A DNA stretch of 64,000 bases from Metridium senile (GCA_949775045.1 OX459105.1:1021541-1085540); one strand, 5' to 3'. Counted from the stretch's first letter, positions 25,557-37,439 are shown. Numbers and translations are program-made. Notes: generated from the sequence alone by a model not told the origin.

Positions 25557-25661
25557 CCTACTCCGGATCATATAAGATCGCCCAAGATCGCCTTAGATTT
25601 TAGGAGCTTTTTGCTAAAATCACCTTAAATAATTACGGCGATTTTAGGACCCGGAGAAGGC
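25557..25661. mobile_element. Short inverted-repeat element
   Basis: Termini CTACTCCGGATCATA and, on the minus strand, CCTTCTCCGGGTCCTA, with internal AAGATCGCC/AAATCGCC. About 105 bp, non-coding. No duplication assigned. Confidence 0.45.
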
Positions 25662-25846
25662 CTTTATATTGTCTAAACTAAACTAAAATATGATAATAAT
25701 TTATTTTAGCGTATTCTATCTGAAGCTATATATTATCTACATATAGGGAGTAGATTGCTGTATATTTATGTATTTTTATTATTTTAACATTAATGAGACC
25801 CATAGTGCCCTGTGGTTTTGGAATGCACCAATTCAGTATTCAACCT

Positions 25847-25972
25847 TTATTGAAATGGCTGTATTCTCTATAGCCTGATTTTCAGAGCGGGCCTGGGTCC
25901 TACGAAAGCGATAGCGTAGGAACCAGGCCCGCTCTGAAAATCAGGCTATAGAGAATACAGCCATTTCAATAA
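25847..25972. mobile_element. Near-perfect 58-bp-arm hairpin element
   Basis: Arms 25847-25904 and 25915-25972 are complementary with one mismatch around a 10-base loop. Arms start TTATTGAAATGGCTGTATTC and include TCAGAGCGGGCCTGGG. The outer TACAGCCATTTCAATAA resembles the MITE terminus at 187 and 24.56 kb. Confidence 0.85.
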
Positions 25973-26390
25973 CCATAATCCCTTCAGTTTTTGAAGGATT
26001 GCTATTGTAATTCAAATCCAATAAATTTGAACATACATTTATTTTTAAAATGGTTGACAGAGTGGCGAACGGCGATTGCACGACCGAAAGGAGTTGTGGT
26101 TACGCATACAACATATCCTAGTGTTTTTCGGAATTACTAAGCACGGCTTCATCAATTTTAACCTCTTCTTTACTACATGGGTCTAGTGTTGTGCTGTAAA
26201 TTCGTTTTCTGCTACAAAATATGCATAACGAGTCAATATAAAATACCCACAGTTCCTTTCGGTCGTGCATTGTTGAGCGACAGTCCACACTCTAAAGCCT
26301 GCAAAAAGGATGTCGGTTACATGGACTTAATTTGTGATTCATTGCATGTTTTTAAAGAAATATTTATTTTATAACTACCACAACAATAAC
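25973..26390. other. Gap, nothing coding recognised
   Basis: Contains a divergent half-unit of family C (CACACTCTAAAGCCTGCAAA near 26286). No gene. Confidence 0.4.
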
Positions 26391-26545
26391 CTGTTATGGT
26401 CATATAACACAAACACGTACAGCCAACAATAAATCGATAACAAGAGACGAAATAGACGAAATACCGACATCCTTTGCAGACTTCAGAGTGTGGACTGTGG
26501 CTATGTTTGCGACAACGATTTTTGAAATAGGTGTACACCCATCTA
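26391..26545. repeat. Family C single unit ending in TACACC motif
   Basis: CTGTTATGGTCATATAACAC through GAAATACCGACATCCTTTGC to GCGACAACGATTTTTGAAAT, then AGGTGTACACC. It shows most clearly that family C units end in the MITE-type terminus. Confidence 0.8.
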
Positions 26546-27039
26546 AAACAGAAGGCATTAATTATGGTTATGTGAAAATAGAGAATAGTATTAGTCGGGC
26601 TAGAAGGCCCGACTCTAGGTTTACCTTTTAGTCAATCTCATGTATCTATGTATCTATCATTCATGTCGCGTATAGTCCCCCATGATGCTTTGGGAACGAA
26701 CACAGGAAGCCCAAAGTAGAATTGTTTAGCGTCCTGTGTTGATTTTATGACTAGCCCGACTTCACGCTCATAGAGCGTCTAGTTCCCTATATATTGGATA
26801 TCGTTCAAACAAACAAACCAAATCAAGTACAGCTTCAAAAGATAACGTACATACTGAACCAAGAACCAATATCACAAAAACCTCCTCAAAAAGGATTAAT
26901 TCAACTCATCATCTTCACTTGATCACAATGAGAAAAGCCTCTTCGATTTGATGCGCTCTCGTTTAAGTCTTCCGGCTCAGATTACTCGACTATCAGAACT
27001 GCATGAGCTATGTAACTGTATGATGAGCTTACGCAAATG

Positions 27040-27715
27040 ACGCAAATATTTGATATACAAGAAAGTACTGCAATTAATTTTCATATGGGGAACTATTATA
27101 TTTCCACGTCTGTCGGAAACAACGGAATCTTTTTTTTTTTTTTTTTTTTGCGATGATGCAAATTTTTGATATACAAGAAAGAACTGCAATTAATTTTCAT
27201 TTGGGGAACTATTATAGTTCCACGTCTGTCGGAAACAACGGAACCTTTTTTTACGATGATGCAAGTTTTTGATATACAAGAAAGAGCTGCAACTATTTTT
27301 TTGGAGAACTATTATATTTCCACGTCTGTCGGAAACAACGGAATCTTTTTTTTTTTTTTTTTTTTTGCGATGATGCAAATCTTTGATATACAAGAAAGAA
27401 CTGCAGCAATTAATTTTCATTTGGGGAACTATTATATTTCCACGTCTTGGGGAGCTATTATATTTCCACGTCTGTCGGAAACAACGGAATCTCATTTTTT
27501 TTTTTTTTTTGCGATGATGCAAATACTTTATATACAAGAAAGAACTGCAACTATTTTTGGGGGAACTATTATATTTCCATCTCTGTCGGAAACAACGGAA
27601 TCTTTTTTTGCGATGATGCAAATATTTGATATACAAGAAAGAACTGCAACTATTTTTTTGGAGAACTAATATGTTTCCATGTTTTTCGGAAACAACGGAA
27701 CCTTTTTTTTCTGTC
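27040..27715. repeat. ~110-bp tandem array with poly-T tracts
   Basis: Six or seven units with GCGATGATGCAAATATTTGA, TATACAAGAAAGAACTGCAA, GGGGAACTATTATATTTCCA and CGTCTGTCGGAAACAACGGA, each closed by a variable T tract. One internal partial duplication is at 27.45 kb. Confidence 0.9.
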
Positions 27716-28319
27716 AAAGATCTCCAGACTGTCAGAAACTAGTAATAAGGTTTTAACTTTAAAAGACGCAAATCTTTCAGGTGAATGGGGAAAAAAACAC
27801 TGAGATAGTTGTGCGGCGAAATGTGTTGTTATAACTTTGTTTATTCAATGTGCCTATTCGATCTAACGAGTTCATATTAAGTTTTCTTCGGTCAAGATGT
27901 TCCGCCTGTCAGAAACTAGAGAAACTACGTAGCTTTGTTAATAATCAGAGGTTTTAAGCCTAAGCATTGCAATCAAGGAAATCTTCGGTAAATACAAAAC
28001 GTGTGCCTACAATATTGATTTGATGATGTGCCTCTTTGCCTTTAAGGCGTTTATCTTTTTTCAGTTTTCGGCTAAGATTTCACGGCTCTCAGAAGCTACA
28101 AGTAACTTTGCAATAATGCAGATTTTTGGAAAAGAAAAAGAAAAGAAAAATTTAAAAAGTGCTTTGTAATATTATTATTGATTAGAATGTGGAGTGTGTT
28201 TTCTCATTGATATTGTGTGTGTTGGCTCTGATTGTTGGGACTGTCAAGATATTGGAACATTTTGGGAACATATTTCAAAATACTGGCGATAGTGTCGCAC
28301 AGAGGGCAACTATTTTTTT

Positions 28320-28545
28320 TTTCTATTACTCAGGGTCTTTAAATAATTGAGAAGTAGTTGCTGCCTTTGTTTCTTAAAAATCTACAAATGGTTAGAACTT
28401 CACGTCCTCTCGGATAACGACGTAAAATGGAGGTCACGTCTCCCACCAAAAATAAACTTAACAACCTTGAGGGACGTAAAAGAACTCCGTGTTCAGACAT
28501 GGGTTGTATGGTGGCAGCTAAATGCGTCTTGATATATCTTCAACT
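28320..28545 (+). other. Unassigned dispersed-element-like segment
   Basis: Non-repetitive 220 bp with TTGCTGCCTTTGTTTCTT, ATCTACAAATGGTTAGAACT, CCTCTCGGATAACGACGTAA and GGGACGTAAAAGAAC. From memory this wording resembles a dispersed sequence seen in other marine invertebrate genomes, but I cannot verify that here. A 61-codon frame inside has no recognisable domain. Confidence 0.35.
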
Positions 28546-28574
28546 CGAACACGTTGAGTAAGCGCATTGAGCAG

Positions 28575-28925
28575 TTCTGGAAATTGTTTGTTGATACATG
28601 CATTCCTTGCCTTACCATGGGCTGTGTTAATTGTAGGTAAATTAGTTAAAGAGTAGAGACAAAACCTGTGGTATTTTTATTGTTTGTTGATACATGCATT
28701 CCTTGCCTTACCATGGGCTGTGTTAATTGTAGGTAAATTAGTTAAAGAGTAGAGACAAAACCTGTGGTATTTTTATTGTTTCTCAATACATGCATTCCTT
28801 GCCTTACTATGGGCTGTGTTGATTGTAGGTAAATTAGTCAAAGAGTAGAGACAAAACCTGTGGTATTTTTATTGTTTGTTGATACATGCATTCCTTGCCT
28901 TACCCCGGGCTGTACAAAATACAGA
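28575..28925. repeat. 96-bp tandem repeat, about 3.5 copies
   Basis: Units contain TGATACATGCATTCCTTGCC, TTACCATGGGCTGTGTTAAT and AGTAGAGACAAAACCTGTGG. A single inverted copy is at 51.25-51.37 kb. Confidence 0.9.
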
Positions 28926-29480
28926 ATAAATCACATGCCATCGAGGCTGAAGCAGGACATATACGAACTCGAAACTGATCTATTGAATAAAATAAATGAA
29001 ACTACTTTTCCAGTTACTCATTCTAGATAATAATCTATATTACTTCCTTTAGTTCAAAAAAGTGATTGAACATAACTCTAAATGGTACCAAAATAGCATC
29101 ATTGCAAATATTGTTGTTTTTTCCCCCCGATTTTTTATTATTATTTTCGGCTATCCTGCTTCTATTCGCCGCAAAATCACGTTTCTTCGTGCAAAGAGAA
29201 TGCCGATGATAGTCAATATTCACTATCAGAAAACCGATAACCTCCTAATCCCTTAAACAAAGCTATTTCCAAAGGATTAGGAACTGTATAAAACATTACA
29301 TAAATTTTCCTTGAGTTTTTACGATTTTTTTTTGCAATTTTTCTCATAACTTTAGACGTGTCATATCAAACATCAATTTAATTTCAACTTTTCTGGATAA
29401 AAAAACACTGTCTTTTTAGTTCAAACATTTGGCAGACATTTTGCATCGTATTATTAATTCTATCGAAACATTTGGATATG
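28926..29480. other. Intergenic, nothing recognised
   Basis: AT-rich. Overlapping frames on both strands around 29.03-29.26 kb have no recognisable content. Confidence 0.45.
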
Positions 29481-29484
29481 TTTT

Positions 29485-29860
29485 AATGGAAACTAGTCAT
29501 AGCGAGTAAACTAGTATAGGCTTCGTCAGTGTTTGATATTTATATAAACTATAGGCAATAGAATGAAATTTGTAATACTGTAAAAAATAGAAATAGAAAC
29601 TAGCGAGTAAACTAGTATAGGCTGCGTCGGTGTTTGATATAAACGATAGGTAATAGAATGAAATTTGTAACACCGTAAAAAATAGAAATAGAAACTAGCG
29701 AGTTAACTAGTATAGGCTGCGTCGGTGTTTGATATAAACGATAGGTAATAGAATGAAATTTACTCCGACGAAGGGCTAAAGCTCGAAACGTCAGTTAAGT
29801 TAAGTCAACATTTTTTACGGTGTTACAAATTTCATTATATTACCTATTGGATATATTTAA
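29485..29860. repeat. 95-bp family D array with hammerhead-like junction
   Basis: Three units with AAACTAGCGAGTAAACTAGT, ATAGGCTGCGTCGGTGTTTG, GATAGGTAATAGAATGAAAT and AACACCGTAAAAAATAG. At 29761-29797 a CTCCGACGA-hairpin-CGAAACGTC segment follows, and the array then flips orientation (TACGGTGTTACAAATTTCAT from 29816). The segment resembles a hammerhead ribozyme with one core change (U4 to C). Confidence 0.85.
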
Positions 29861-30424
29861 AATATCTAATGTTTTTTGTTTAGTATTTATTGAGTAATTG
29901 AATTGCTGTATCTCCCTGTCAATATTATACAATTTGACATAAATTGGTATTGTTTTATTAATTTGTTTTGCATATTTTTCAAATTTGTTTGCTCATTATT
30001 GATAAAGATTTTCCCTCAAGAATGAAGCTCCCAGTTCATTGAAAACTTCAGCAAAATTTTTAATAGCTCCATTTGTTGTTTAAAATCTAAACTTTCAAAC
30101 ATCATCCTTTCAGCTAAACTGCCAAAATTAATTCTGAGTAACATTTAATTTTTGAGTAATTTTTGACAGGATTTTTGTATATCCGCGTTTTAACATTTTA
30201 TTCTACTTTAGCCCGGATATTTTAGAGCATTTTAGCACATCACTAAAAGTAATTTTTCAAATTGTTTCCTTCTAAATTAAGAACTTTCAGTGAACTGCTA
30301 AAATACTATCAATCTTGCTGATTCTTACAGTAATTTCGGCGACTGTTTGCAATCATTTGTCAATCAAATTTGGTGGCATTTTGAACAGCTTTTTGTGCCA
30401 TTCAGTTAAAACAATTTTCTATTT

Positions 30425-30765
30425 TTTTTTTGACAAAGCATTAACGTCCTAAACGTCAGTAAGCAACACTCTCTTTTACACGGTGTACAAGTTACCATTT
30501 TTACTCCGACGAAAGATTTACGTCCTAAACGTCAGTGAGTAACACTCTCTTTTGTACGGTGCATAAGTTACCATTTTTACTCCGACGAAGGATTAACGTC
30601 CTAAACGTCAGTAAGTAACACTCTCTTTTATTCTTTTATATGTTACCATTCTTACACTGACGAAAGATTTGAAAACGTCCTAAACGTCTTATTAGAAGTT
30701 ACCATTTTACTGCAATCGCGTAGAATTAACGTTCTAAACGTCAGTAAGTAACACTCTCTTGAAAT
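30425..30765. repeat. 76-bp family E array (ribozyme-like unit)
   Basis: Four to five units with TTTTTACTCCGACGAAGGAT, TAACGTCCTAAACGTCAGTA and AGTAACACTCTCTTTTACAC. Each contains the CCGACGA...TAAACGTC core. A reverse-orientation array is at 40.11-40.56 kb. Confidence 0.85.
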
Positions 30766-31905
30766 TTCAAGCCGTATAGTTTTGAATACGCAACGGTGTT
30801 TGTGCACTTGTTTTCTCGGCTTTAAAGATATCTTATCATATTCAATATTTTAATCATTTCCGCGTTACAAGAGAATGAAAAAATTAAATTTCATAACAAA
30901 TAATAATTGTGAAAATCACTAGCTAAATTGCTATTGCCTCTGGCTTATTCCCTTACAGAAATCAAATTTAAGGAAAAAAGATTTTTTCAAGATTTGTAGA
31001 GATTTTATCGTAAATTCTCAATACAAAACTTATCGCCTAGAAATTAAAAGTTAAACTGATTGTGTAACATTGCCGCTAGCTATATGAGAATTCTTACATT
31101 CTTTCAAGAACATACTGACAATCATCGATATTTTCTTCAATTAAGAACTAAAAATATCATAGCTATATTTCAGCATTCCTACATGCTTCCAAGAACATAA
31201 CAAACTTCATCTCTTTAATACGATGTATATATATTTGTATCTTTGCTTGTTTTTAAGACAATTCATCAATATTTGATTCAATTAACAACTATATATACAA
31301 AGTTAAATTGTGTGTCAAAATGTTTGCTTCGCCGACGTCAGCGTTTCATGAAAATTCTGTTTCACACAATTAACCTAAAAAAATATTCATTTAAATGTGC
31401 ACTTTAAGTAAGGATTTTTTAAGTTAAGTTAGGGTTTTTTTTTCCTTTCCTAAGATGTCGATGATAACATCACTTTTGATTCATTCTTAATAAATAATAA
31501 TTAGTATTTTGGGATGTATGGCACACCTTCTTGAACATGACGGGAAAATCTACTTCCTTCAAGAAAGTAATGTACTTTTGTTATCTTCTCGTACAATGGA
31601 ATCCCAAATTTAGATTCCGTTTTACAATTTCAGTATGATTATTCAGCTGTACTTTTAAAATGTTCGTCATTTTTGTTTATTTTTCTTTAGCACTGCATGA
31701 GCATTTTATCTCATTTGAAAATATTCATTTTTTTAAAACGCTGAAACAAAAAAACTCAACTGCGTCAGAATTTCGGAACATCGCCGATGGCTTTCCGGGT
31801 TAATTTTGCTTCTTAAAAGCTAAAAATTCGATAATTTCTTTATGCTTTCTTTCGCTATTTATCTCCTTTGCCAACATTTAAACCTTTAAAAACTGAAAAA
31901 GTAAA
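30766..31905. other. Intergenic, nothing recognised
   Basis: AT-rich and free of arrays or long open frames. Confidence 0.5.
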
Positions 31906-32110
31906 AAAAACAACTATAAACGATAGGTAATAGAATGAAATTTGTAACACCGTAAAAAATAGAAATAGAAAATAGCGAGTAAACTAGTATAGGCTGCGTC
32001 GGTGTTTGATATAAACGATAGGTAACAGAATGAAATTCGTAACACCGTAAAAAAAATATTGACTCAACTTTACTGACGTTTGGAGCTTTATCCCTTCGTC
32101 AGAGTTAAAA
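31906..32110. repeat. Family D array, two units with ribozyme-like edge
   Basis: Two 95-bp units followed by ATTGACTCAACTTTACTGAC and GTTTGGAGCTTTATCCCTTC, then GTCAGAGT. On the minus strand the edge reads CTCTGACGA, hairpin, CCAAACGTC, that is an intact CUGACGA box with the GAAA box changed to CAAA. Confidence 0.8.
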
Positions 32111-32700
32111 TAGGTATGTACTAAGATGGTCATTCCCCACCCCACCCCACCCCAGTGGATAACGAATGGTAATAATCTACCAAATCTTACCCCCAGGACT
32201 CATGAGGACGCCTGAATGATGATTTGTTTAGATTTGTTTTGTGTGTAAGATTGTATGAGTAGTATATTGGGCATGGTATTGACATATATATTGACTACAC
32301 AGTTATTAATGAACATTGCGTACCCATGAGATAAGCCACAATTTGTACGTTTGATTAACATCACTTTCTCCTATTGTCAACAAAATTTCAGGTTTTAAAT
32401 ATATTTTTCTAATTAAACACATTAATTTGAGATAGCTTAATAGATCCACGAGACCTTTTAACTTAAACACTGTCCATTTTTCCTCTCATTAATCATAAAG
32501 TTTGCATTGATATACTTTTCACTGGGTAAAATTCAGATTTCTCCATGGGAAATGCAACACATGGTTATCTCGGTTTCGCGCTCCGTTGGAGACATAATTT
32601 TCTCGTCGGTTATCCCACGATCTGTTATCACTTTGTGTAACAGCATTAACTGTAGAGTCGCTTCCTTGAAGGACTATCTCTTTGAAGTGCATTAGGACCC

Positions 32701-32778
32701 TATAAAAGAGCACAAATGAGATACATTTGATCACAGAAATCGCTGCAGAGAACGCAACAGGGACAAGACTTCAACTAG
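32701..32778 (+). promoter_or_regulatory. Promoter and non-coding first exon of peptide gene 1
   Basis: TATAAAA at 32701-32707, expected start near 32730, and a short leader ending TTCAACTAG before the donor GTAAGA at 32779. The next good acceptor with a coding exon is CTTTGTCAG ending 34923, 20 bases before the ATG at 34943, which gives a 2.1-kb leader intron. Confidence 0.65.
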
Positions 32779-32779
32779 G

Positions 32780-34540
32780 TAAGAAACATCTCCTAATGAG
32801 AATTCGTTAGTTTAAATAAATATTATTATAATTATTATTATTACTGAAAATAATATAACTTTTGCATGCACAAGAAAAATTACGTCAATCAAGTATTGAT
32901 TTATTGTGCCGATTTGACCAGGATCTTCTCTGCTTACCACAGTTTCAATGCCTCGCACTCCTAATAGTTGTTAGTAAGGAAAAAAAATATCACATTTGTA
33001 CAAGAAATATTATCTTCAATTAAGGATATATTTTTTGTGTGTACAATACCATAGAATCTTCTCTGCTTACCAGTTTCAGTGCCTCGCGCGCACTCCTAAT
33101 AGTGATTATTTCAGAAAAATAGTATCACATTTGCACAAGAAAGATTATAAAACATATAAATGAAACGAATTTTACTGTGTGTTACTTACAGACACAATAG
33201 CGCAATATTCTCATGTGATTTTTTTGTTCAACTTCTTGCTAACTTATACATATATATTGCGCGCTTCTGAAAAAAGAGAACATCTGAAAACATTTTTCTT
33301 TACTCGAAGTGAATTTCTCAATACAAATCTTGTTTTAAAAACAATTTTACAATTTTTTTAATAGCTCCAAACAAAAATACAAAATACAAAAACTTAGCTA
33401 TTGCTGATCGATTCTAGAGGGTTTTTGTTTTTTCAAAAAATGGATATTTTGTGTTGTTATTTTTGTTGTATTGATATGTATTTTGATTTAGATATTGCTT
33501 TAGTAAATCGAGTGGAAAACGGATGTGAAACGAGCGCGCTACTGATAAGCACTACATTGCATTACATCACAAGACCTAAGTGTACATACTATATTTGATC
33601 AAGAGCGACGATTTCTTAATGCGCAATATCAAAAAAAAAAAAAAAAAATTTGTCGTTTTGGCGTACGTGTGAAAGATATAAAGTTAGGAATTGATGCCTA
33701 ATGAATCCAATCTACCATGACTACAAAATCTTTTGAAGTCTCAGTAAAACCAATTTCAGAAAGATACATTTTTCGTAGTCTTTTTGTCTTTTTTCTTCTT
33801 TTACTGTTTTTTTTTTTTTTTTTACTTCTAGCTACTTCATGTCGAAATGATGATGACTTTGAAATAAAGTCGAAATATATAATTGTGGTACAAGCTAAGA
33901 ACTCAAAAGTTGGAGTCTTGTTTGAGATGATTTTGCCTTTTTCACTCACACTTTGGCTGTGTTGTTGTCTTGTTCTCTGAGATTTCTCCTTTTCTTGTTT
34001 GTTTTTTTTCTTTTTCTTTTTGTATAAATGTTTTTCCCTCGGCTTTATGGATGATTGTCCTTTTTCAAAAACACTTTTGCTGATCTGTGTTGGTTTGTCT
34101 TGTTCTATGAGATTTATCCTTTTCTTGTTGTTTTTCTTCTTTTTATAAAAATTTTTTCCTCCCTTTATATTGGCTTTCTGTCTGACTACAACTTAAATAT
34201 CGTCTCTCATTTGTTTTTTATGTTTTCCTTCATAAATTCACACCCTTTTTAGTAGCCAAATCAAGTGAGTCTTCGATCTTACTAACCACACTTTTTATCA
34301 CTCTACACTAAGGTTTTTCTAACTCATGGTTTTTCTCATGGGTAATATTCTGTTCTGCCCTCATATCTACTTTTTTATTATTTCACGGATTTCTTTTCTT
34401 CTTTTTTATTATTTCACGGATTTCTTTTCTTAAAGACATTTTCGAAGTCTCGCTTGCATCCACAATAATCAGACAGCTTTTATTCTTATTTCTTCTTCAC
34501 TGATGAACCTTTTTTCCACTATTCATTCGTCACTTCCATG
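32780..34540. other. Leader intron of peptide gene 1
   Basis: AT-rich. It has a partly duplicated segment (GATCTTCTCTGCTTACCA at 32921 and CTTCTCTGCTTACCAGTTTC at 33058, both followed by GCCTCGC), poly-A at 33630-33648 and a T-rich tract at 33780-34160. No independent gene is supported. Confidence 0.45.
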
Positions 34541-34544
34541 CGAG

Positions 34545-34754
34545 GTCCGGACAAACGGTTTCAACATTTGCATCAACATCCGTTCGATTTTGTTGAATGG
34601 CAATGTTTAAACGCTTTTAAACTCTTTCAACATTGTTAAAACGTGTTGAATAGACTTTGAATTGATGTTGAAAGAGTTTAAAAGCGTTTAAACATTGCCA
34701 TTCAACAGAATCGAACGGATGTTGGAGCAAATGTTGAAACCGTTTGCCCGGGTC
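34545..34754. mobile_element. Palindromic MITE copy 1, ACGGTTTCAACATTTG family
   Basis: Element 34548-34751 (204 bp) is almost entirely inverted repeat. Termini carry ACAAACGGTTTCAACATTTG and GCAAACGGTTTCAACATTTG; inner arms share ATCCGTTCGATT and AAACGCTTTTAAACTCTTTC. It is flanked by GTC on both sides. A second copy is at 50744-50951. Confidence 0.8.
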
Positions 34755-34942
34755 CTTAGCCGCACTTGTCTTTTCTTGCACCTAGGACCAGGCTTAAGTC
34801 TGCATGTGTTGTTTATGCTGATGTCGCTAGTGTGAACCGGGCTTATGTCTGCGTATGTTGCTTATGCTTTTGCTTATGTCGCTTGTGTAAACCAGTCTTA
34901 ACTCTCTCTTCTCTCTTTGTCAGATTCACATCGAACTTCACA

Positions 34943-35846
34943 ATGGCCTCAAGCAAGACACTAGTCACCCTCCTTATTGTAGTCATGCTCTGTGGTGTAG
35001 TGTTCCAGAGTACTAACGCCTTCCTAAGGAACGGTCGAGACGAGATCTTATCAAGAAAGCGAGAGGAGATGGGATACCCACCTTATCCACAATACAATGC
35101 AGCATTAATGGCCAGAGAACGACGAGGTAAAAAATTACCTAAACATACATTGACAGATGCATGACGGTTGGGGTTCCACTTGAGCTTTGACGCCATCTAT
35201 GATCAATAACAGGTCGACAGACATTGAAAAATATATGTGCGATTTGTTAAATAGATGACGGTTGGGGTTCCACTTGCGTTTTGAACATTTTTGATCAATA
35301 ACAGGAGAATCAATGAAAACATATATGTGCGATTTGTTAAATAGATGACGGTTGGTTCTTTGCTTGTCATATCTTCATCATGACTATCATCATCATTATC
35401 ATCATGACAATCGTCCTTAGCTTGTCACCAACACTATCAGATCATCATCATCATCATCTTTATAATTATCATCGCCATCATCATCATCAACATCAACATC
35501 GCGTCTTCATCACCATCCTCGTCATCATTTTATCATCACCATCATTATCACCATCATTATCATCGTCATCAACAACACCACCATCATCATCACTATCATC
35601 ATCTGCATCATCATCATCGTCATCATCCTCAATCTTATCATAATAATTGCCATCACATCTTCGTCATCATCATCATCACCATCATCATCACCAACATCAT
35701 CATTATCATCGTCATCAATAACACCAACATCACTATCATTACCGTAATCGTCATCATCCTCATTGTTATCATAATAATCGTCATCACATCTTCGTCATCA
35801 TCATCATCAACAGCATCATCAACATCTTCATCATCAACACCACCAC

Positions 35847-35928
<82 letters not shown>

Positions 35929-36028
35929 GTTCACTACCACCACCATAATCAACCCCAACAATACTCATCATGATACTAATATAAATTCCTTATTTTCAGA
36001 ATTCGCCAAGCGCTCGGCCAAGAACTAA
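34943..36028 (+). CDS. Secreted peptide 1 (70 aa), family unknown
   Basis: Two coding exons, 34943-35126 and 36000-36028, join through GT-AG in phase 1 to 70 residues. Residues 1-26 form a clear signal peptide (hydrophobic LVTLLIVVMLCGVVF, cleavage likely after STNA). The mature chain starts FLRNGRDEILSRKREEMGY, continues PPYPQYNAALMARERR and ends EFAKRSAKN. It has no cysteine after the leader. Dibasic or multibasic sites (RKR, RR, KR) would allow prohormone-type processing, but no amidation glycine is seen. The upstream in-frame ATG at 34766 would place an unrelated stretch before the leader and lies before the splice acceptor, so it is rejected. Gene structure and the first mature residues match peptide 2 at 47.9 kb. 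A signalling or defence peptide is possible; the function is unknown. Confidence 0.8.
35127..35350 (+). repeat. Duplicated ~100-bp segment at intron start
   Basis: GATGACGGTTGGGGTTCCAC occurs twice (35159, 35255), followed by TGATCAATAACAGG and ATATATGTGCGATTTGTTAA; a third partial copy begins at 35345. All lie just inside the peptide 1 intron. Confidence 0.8.
35380..35950 (+). repeat. (ATC)n array in peptide 1 intron
   Basis: Imperfect then perfect CATCAT repeats, with a pure tract at about 35848-35930, ending shortly before the acceptor TATTTTCAG at 35999. Confidence 0.9.
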
Positions 36029-36171
36029 AATGATGTAGTTTATAACAGATTCACACAACACGGCTATAACGACTAAAATTAACTCACCGACAAGTTTGAA
36101 AATATGTAATATATGATTATTTTTACCATGCAAGAATGTGGTTACAAATAACCTTACCATAGATATTGACA

Positions 36172-36177
36172 AATAAA
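36172..36177 (+). terminator. Peptide 1 polyadenylation signal
   Basis: AATAAA 144 bp after the stop, followed by a GT-rich stretch (GTCTTTGTGTCATTTC). Confidence 0.7.
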
Positions 36178-36214
36178 GAACTTGTCATTGGAATTATCGT
36201 CTTTGTGTCATTTC

Positions 36215-36835
36215 TTCTGCACTAGTGTGGACTGCGTCAGATGTGCGATGTTTTTAAGAAAACAATTGCAGTAAAAATGTACGATAACTAGCGGTTAAAC
36301 TTATGTGGGCTGCGTCGATGTTTCTAAGAAAAAGTTAGAGTAAAAATGTACGATAACTAGCGGTTAAACTAGTGTGGACTGCGTCAGTGTTTCTAAGGAA
36401 ACAATTGGAGTAAAAATGTACGATAACTAGCGGTTAAACTAGTGTGGACTGCGTCATAAGGAAACAATTGGAGTAAAAATGTACGATAATTAGCGATTGA
36501 ACTAGTGTGGACTGCGTCAGTGTTTCTAAGGAAACAATTGGAGTAAAAATGTACGATAACTAGCGGTTAAACTAGTGTGGACTGCGTCAGTGTTTCTAAG
36601 GAAACAATTGGAGTAAAAATGTACGATAACTAGCGGTTAAACTAGTGTGGACTGCGTCAGTGTTTCTAAGGAAACAATTGGAGTAAAAATGTACGATAAC
36701 TAGCGGTTAAACTAGTGTGGACTGCGTCAGTGTTTCTAAGGAAACAATTGGAGTAAAAATGTACGATAATTAGCGATTGAACTAGTGTGGACTGCGTCAG
36801 TGTTTCTAAGGAAACAATTGGAGTAAAAATGTATA
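36215..36835. repeat. 70-bp family B array, about nine copies
   Basis: Units contain ACTAGCGGTTAAACTAGTGT, GGACTGCGTCAGTGTTTCTA and ACAATTGGAGTAAAAATGTA. One unit has a 14-base deletion near 36455. It begins directly downstream of the peptide 1 polyadenylation region. Confidence 0.95.
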
Positions 36836-37420
36836 CAATGTATACAATGTCTAGCGCGCTTAAATTTGACTTAGCATTTCTATACGAGCAATAGGCCTTT
36901 TGCAGCAACAGGTCAGGTGACCATACCCTTCTAAATCGAGCAGCTGTGTTAAAATGAACATCAGAAATGAAAAGAGCACCTCAACATTAGTAAAAAGGCG
37001 AAATCTCAGCTCATAAAATGTAAACAAAATTCAATATTTCCACTATTAAAGTTTTATCTTACATAAAATACACTGTTCCTTACTGATTTTTATAGTACAG
37101 TTGATTGTTCGCAAAAAAACTGTGAAAAGAAGTTTGACAATTTTATACGCGGTATCACCCATAATCCTTTGCGTACAAAGAAGCGCGCATTTTGCCATCA
37201 ACGCGCACATATCTCAATTTTAGCGCCAAAATACATTTATGTAAACAATTGTTTAAATAATAAAGGGTAATCGGACTCTATTGTTAGGGTAGAGGGATAC
37301 ATTTTGTGTGTTTGTAAATGAATTGTGATATGAGCTCATACGTGGTCTAATACACGAATAGATCGATATAGTGTAATGGTAAACCCAGTTTAACATAACT
37401 CATCAGTCATCAGGGGCTAA
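36836..37420. other. Intergenic, nothing recognised
   Basis: No gene or array. A GTGTAATGGTAAAC at 37370 resembles a tRNA A box but no B box follows. Confidence 0.5.
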
Positions 37421-37439
37421 GATGTTAAACTGTTGTCAT

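Noticed and set aside
34766..34942. Upstream in-frame ATG that would extend peptide 1 to a longer N-terminus
   Set aside because: It lies before the splice acceptor at 34923, and the ATG at 34943 opens directly on a textbook signal peptide, matching the leader length of peptide 2.
37365..37400. GTGTAATGGTAAAC resembling a tRNA A box
   Set aside because: No B box (GGTTCGANTCC) follows within 60 bases; a microsatellite begins instead.
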